The notes under the pieces were generated by a model. That model did no database searches and was not told the DNA's origin. It saw nothing but the letters and a program-made list of their open reading frames with translations. Positions 61,996-64,000 of a stretch of 64,000 nucleotides of DNA are shown here, in pieces. Positions within the stretch are counted from its first letter, which is position 1, and the number at the start of each line of letters is the position of its first letter. The DNA lies in assembly GCA_030448225.1 (NCBI GenBank), contig JAUJNJ010000022.1:3799-67798 (forward strand), read 5' to 3'. The translations under genes were made by a program, and so were the position numbers. The stretch is from Phycisphaerae bacterium. Its GTDB lineage: Bacteria > Planctomycetota > Phycisphaerae > Tepidisphaerales > Tepidisphaeraceae.

Positions 61996-62346
61996 GACCG
62001 CGCGGGGAGCCGCTCCTTTCGACGGGTGCCGCCGCCGTCGAATTTGCCCATGCCACATCGGTAGTGTGGGCAAATGCTTATCGCTCCGATCCTTCCTCCC
62101 GTCCGTCGCAGCCCGCGGAGGTTTTGCTTGAACCACCCCCGTCTTGCGGTAGAGTGAGGTCGCGGGGGAAATCGGTTTCACCCTCCCAACCCATCTACTT
62201 CGCCGGCAGAACTTGCCCGCGGCGTTGCCGCCAAGACGTCACGGTCGGATCAGGACGGCGAGGTCACGCAGGGTCAGCAAACCTGGGCGGTATCGACCGC
62301 TAGTGCACGTGGTCCGCACGAGCGGGTACAGGAAGAAGTCGAACGC

Positions 62347-64000
62347 ATGTCTCGAACACCGATGCACACGGGGTCGCCGCCGCGCGACCGCCGCGCCGCC
62401 CTGCTCGCCGCCGCGGTCGCCGCGGCCGGCCTGCTCGCGCTATCCGACGTGGCACGAGCCGCTGGCGCCGCGACGCTCACCCCGCTCGGGCTCACCGATC
62501 CGGAGCACACGTCCAGCGACGGCTTCCAGTACGCCCAGTATTCGGTCCTGCACGGCGCCGGGTACGTCTCCGGTTCCTCCTACCGCATGGACGGCACCAC
62601 GTCCTACTTCGGCCGGTCGGCTTGGCTATACGAGCCGGGCGGCACGGCCACCCGCGTCGGCTACTGGGGCGACGGCTTCACGACGAACGCCGGGTTCCAG
62701 GAGAGCCAGGTCAAACTTCTGAACAAGGCGGGGCAGGCGGTCGGCATATCGGCGGAGTACGCCGGCGCGACCTTCCTCGGCTGGCGGACGTGGCTCCGTG
62801 ACCCCGACGGGACGATGACCCGCCTGGGCTACACCGGCGCCGGCTACACCCGGAGCGACGGCGTGCATCTCACCGGCGGCGACTTCTTCAACGACGCGGG
62901 ACAGGTCGCCGGGATCTCCGTCCGCTACTCGGGCATGACGTACCTCGGCCGCACGGCATGGCTGCGCGACGCCGACGGCACCATGACCCGCGTCGGCTAC
63001 ACCGACGCGGCGCACACGGCCCTCGACGGGTACCAGGACAGCGACGTCCGGTCGATGAACTTGGCCGGGCAGGTGGTCGGGCACTCGCAGCGCTACGGCT
63101 ACCCGGGCCCGGCGAGTTACTCCGCCTGGCTCCGCGACGTCGACGGCACGACGGTCCGCCTCGGCTACGCCGACGCCGCGCACACCCGGGCCGACGGGTA
63201 CCATCTCAGCGGCGTCGTCCTCCTGAACGAGGCGGGTCGGGCGGCCGGGTACTCGCAGCGATTCGCCGGCTCAACGGACCTCGGCCGCTCCGCCTGGACC
63301 CATTCGTCCGGTACCGCCGCCGCCCGCGTCGGACTCACCGACGCCGCCCACACGCGGGGCGACGGGTACCAACTCAGCGGCGTGGAACGCCTGAACGACG
63401 CCGGGCACGCCGCCGGGTTTTCCGCCCGTTACGCGGGCGCGGCCGACTCGGGGCGGTCCGCCTGGCTCCACGCGGGGGGCACGAGCACCCGGATCGGCCT
63501 CACCGGCGCGTCGCACGCGCGCGCCGACGGCTACCAGCACAGCGCGGTGGCGCACCTCAACGCCGCCGGCGTCGCGGCCGGGCACTCGCAGCGATACGCC
63601 GGTACGACGAACCACGGCCAGTCGGCCTGGCTCCACGCCGGAGAGGCGTCCGCGCGCGTAGGGATGACCGACGTGGCGCACACGCGCGCCGACGGCTACC
63701 AACAGAGCGTCGTCGGCCACCTCAACGCCGCCGGCCGGGCGGCCGGGTATTCCGACCGCTACGCCGGCGACGCGCCGATGGGCCGCACCGCCTGGGTCGC
63801 CGACGCCGCCCGCACGACGCCGCTGGTCTTCTCCACCCGCGACGACGGCTACGCCGACTCGACCGTGTCGGTCCTCGGCGACGACGGCGTCGCGCTGGGC
63901 TCGTTCCGCAAGTACGCCCACGGCGGCACGACCGACGCCGGCAACGTCGCGTTCTACTGGTCCGCCGCCGACGGCATGTTCGAGCTCGGCCATCTCGCCG
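62347..64000 (+). CDS. Exported protein of 55-residue tandem repeats (partial)
   Basis: The ATG at 62347 opens MSRTPMHTGSPPRDRRAALLAAAVAAAGLLALS, a signal peptide (in pieces). At least nine tandem units of 55-57 residues follow, each of the form RVGLTDAAHTRADGYQ..S..., LNEAGRAAGYSQRYAG..., GRSAWLHD..GT. This resembles HAF-type and related planctomycete surface repeats (short beta blades, LN-AG-xxGxS motif). The frame is open to the window end, so the C-terminus, possibly a PEP-CTERM signal, is not seen. Function is unknown; likely a surface or secreted protein. Confidence 0.85.
   Translation, partial: MSRTPMHTGSPPRDRRAALLAAAVAAAGLLALSDVARAAGAATLTPLGLTDPEHTSSDGFQYAQYSVLHGAGYVSGSSYRMDGTTSYFGRSAWLYEPGGTATRVGYWGDGFTTNAGFQESQVKLLNKAGQAVGISAEYAGATFLGWRTWLRDPDGTMTRLGYTGAGYTRSDGVHLTGGDFFNDAGQVAGISVRYSGMTYLGRTAWLRDADGTMTRVGYTDAAHTALDGYQDSDVRSMNLAGQVVGHSQRYGYPGPASYSAWLRDVDGTTVRLGYADAAHTRADGYHLSGVVLLNEAGRAAGYSQRFAGSTDLGRSAWTHSSGTAAARVGLTDAAHTRGDGYQLSGVERLNDAGHAAGFSARYAGAADSGRSAWLHAGGTSTRIGLTGASHARADGYQHSAVAHLNAAGVAAGHSQRYAGTTNHGQSAWLHAGEASARVGMTDVAHTRADGYQQSVVGHLNAAGRAAGYSDRYAGDAPMGRTAWVADAARTTPLVFSTRDDGYADSTVSVLGDDGVALGSFRKYAHGGTTDAGNVAFYWSAADGMFELGHLA

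Overview
The window is very GC-rich bacterial DNA and most likely comes from a planctomycete, probably of the class Phycisphaerae (Tepidisphaera-like). Several independent signs support this: a surface protein that begins with an LEGRRLF-type motif, a VPEP-type (PEP-CTERM) C-terminus, a prepilin-like protein with a terminal VGFVDGH motif, several small membrane proteins ending in CPxCGYDLR...CPEC zinc ribbons, DUF1080 and Gfo/Idh/MocA proteins, DYG-type Ser/Thr kinases, and an ECF sigma factor with an extra cysteine-rich C-terminal module. This is inferred from family knowledge; no search was run.

Layout. 0.4-6 kb (minus): three secretion or pilus ATPases (a broken GspE/PilB, PilT, and an intact PilB with an unusual tetrapeptide repeat). 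6.7-12.5 kb: ComEC, a DoxX protein and the CstA peptide transporter, all broken by frameshifts. 12.9-17 kb: a DUF4349 lipoprotein, a VapBC toxin-antitoxin pair, a Gfo/Idh/MocA oxidoreductase and a DUF1080 protein. 17.3-20.5 kb: tandem zinc-ribbon membrane proteins, a cupin and a lipoprotein. 20.9-28 kb (minus): gatA, gatC, rpmB and a very long secretin. 29.4-31.2 kb (minus): a three-gene membrane operon. 31.4-36.7 kb: a CNNM/CorC transporter-like protein, a large secreted DUF5060 protein and a lone response regulator. 36.7-43.9 kb: a DUF1080 remnant, a three-gene operon (unknown, vWA-like lipoprotein, HAD phosphatase), a DUF1361 protein, a parvulin PPIase and a secreted hydrolase. 44-51.5 kb: mostly broken small genes, including a prepilin, a His-rich sialidase-like protein, a DinB protein and an AAA NTPase. 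52-60 kb (plus): a signalling operon. 60.4-64 kb: a GH43 glycosidase, a PEP-CTERM remnant and the start of a tandem-repeat surface protein.

The most interesting system is the plus-strand run at 51975-59999. It encodes a membrane-anchored coiled-coil protein, a repeat-rich cytoplasmic protein, a protein with two FHA-like domains, a Ser/Thr kinase joined to a long multi-pass membrane region, a membrane-anchored protein, and an ECF-type sigma factor with a cis C-terminal Cys/His module. Gene spacing (GTGA overlap, a 10-nt gap, a strong hairpin before the sigma gene) suggests one envelope-to-transcription signalling unit.

Two features affect the whole window. First, many recognisable genes, including normally essential ones such as gatA and gatC, are split by single-base frameshifts, while neighbouring blocks are fully intact. 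This looks more like uncorrected indel errors in the assembly than gene death, so many coordinates below join several frames and are approximate inside. Second, the gaps between genes repeatedly hold 90-240 bp imperfect palindromes built from a shared vocabulary of short words, plus a dispersed element with a GGCCCTTCGGGCC core.
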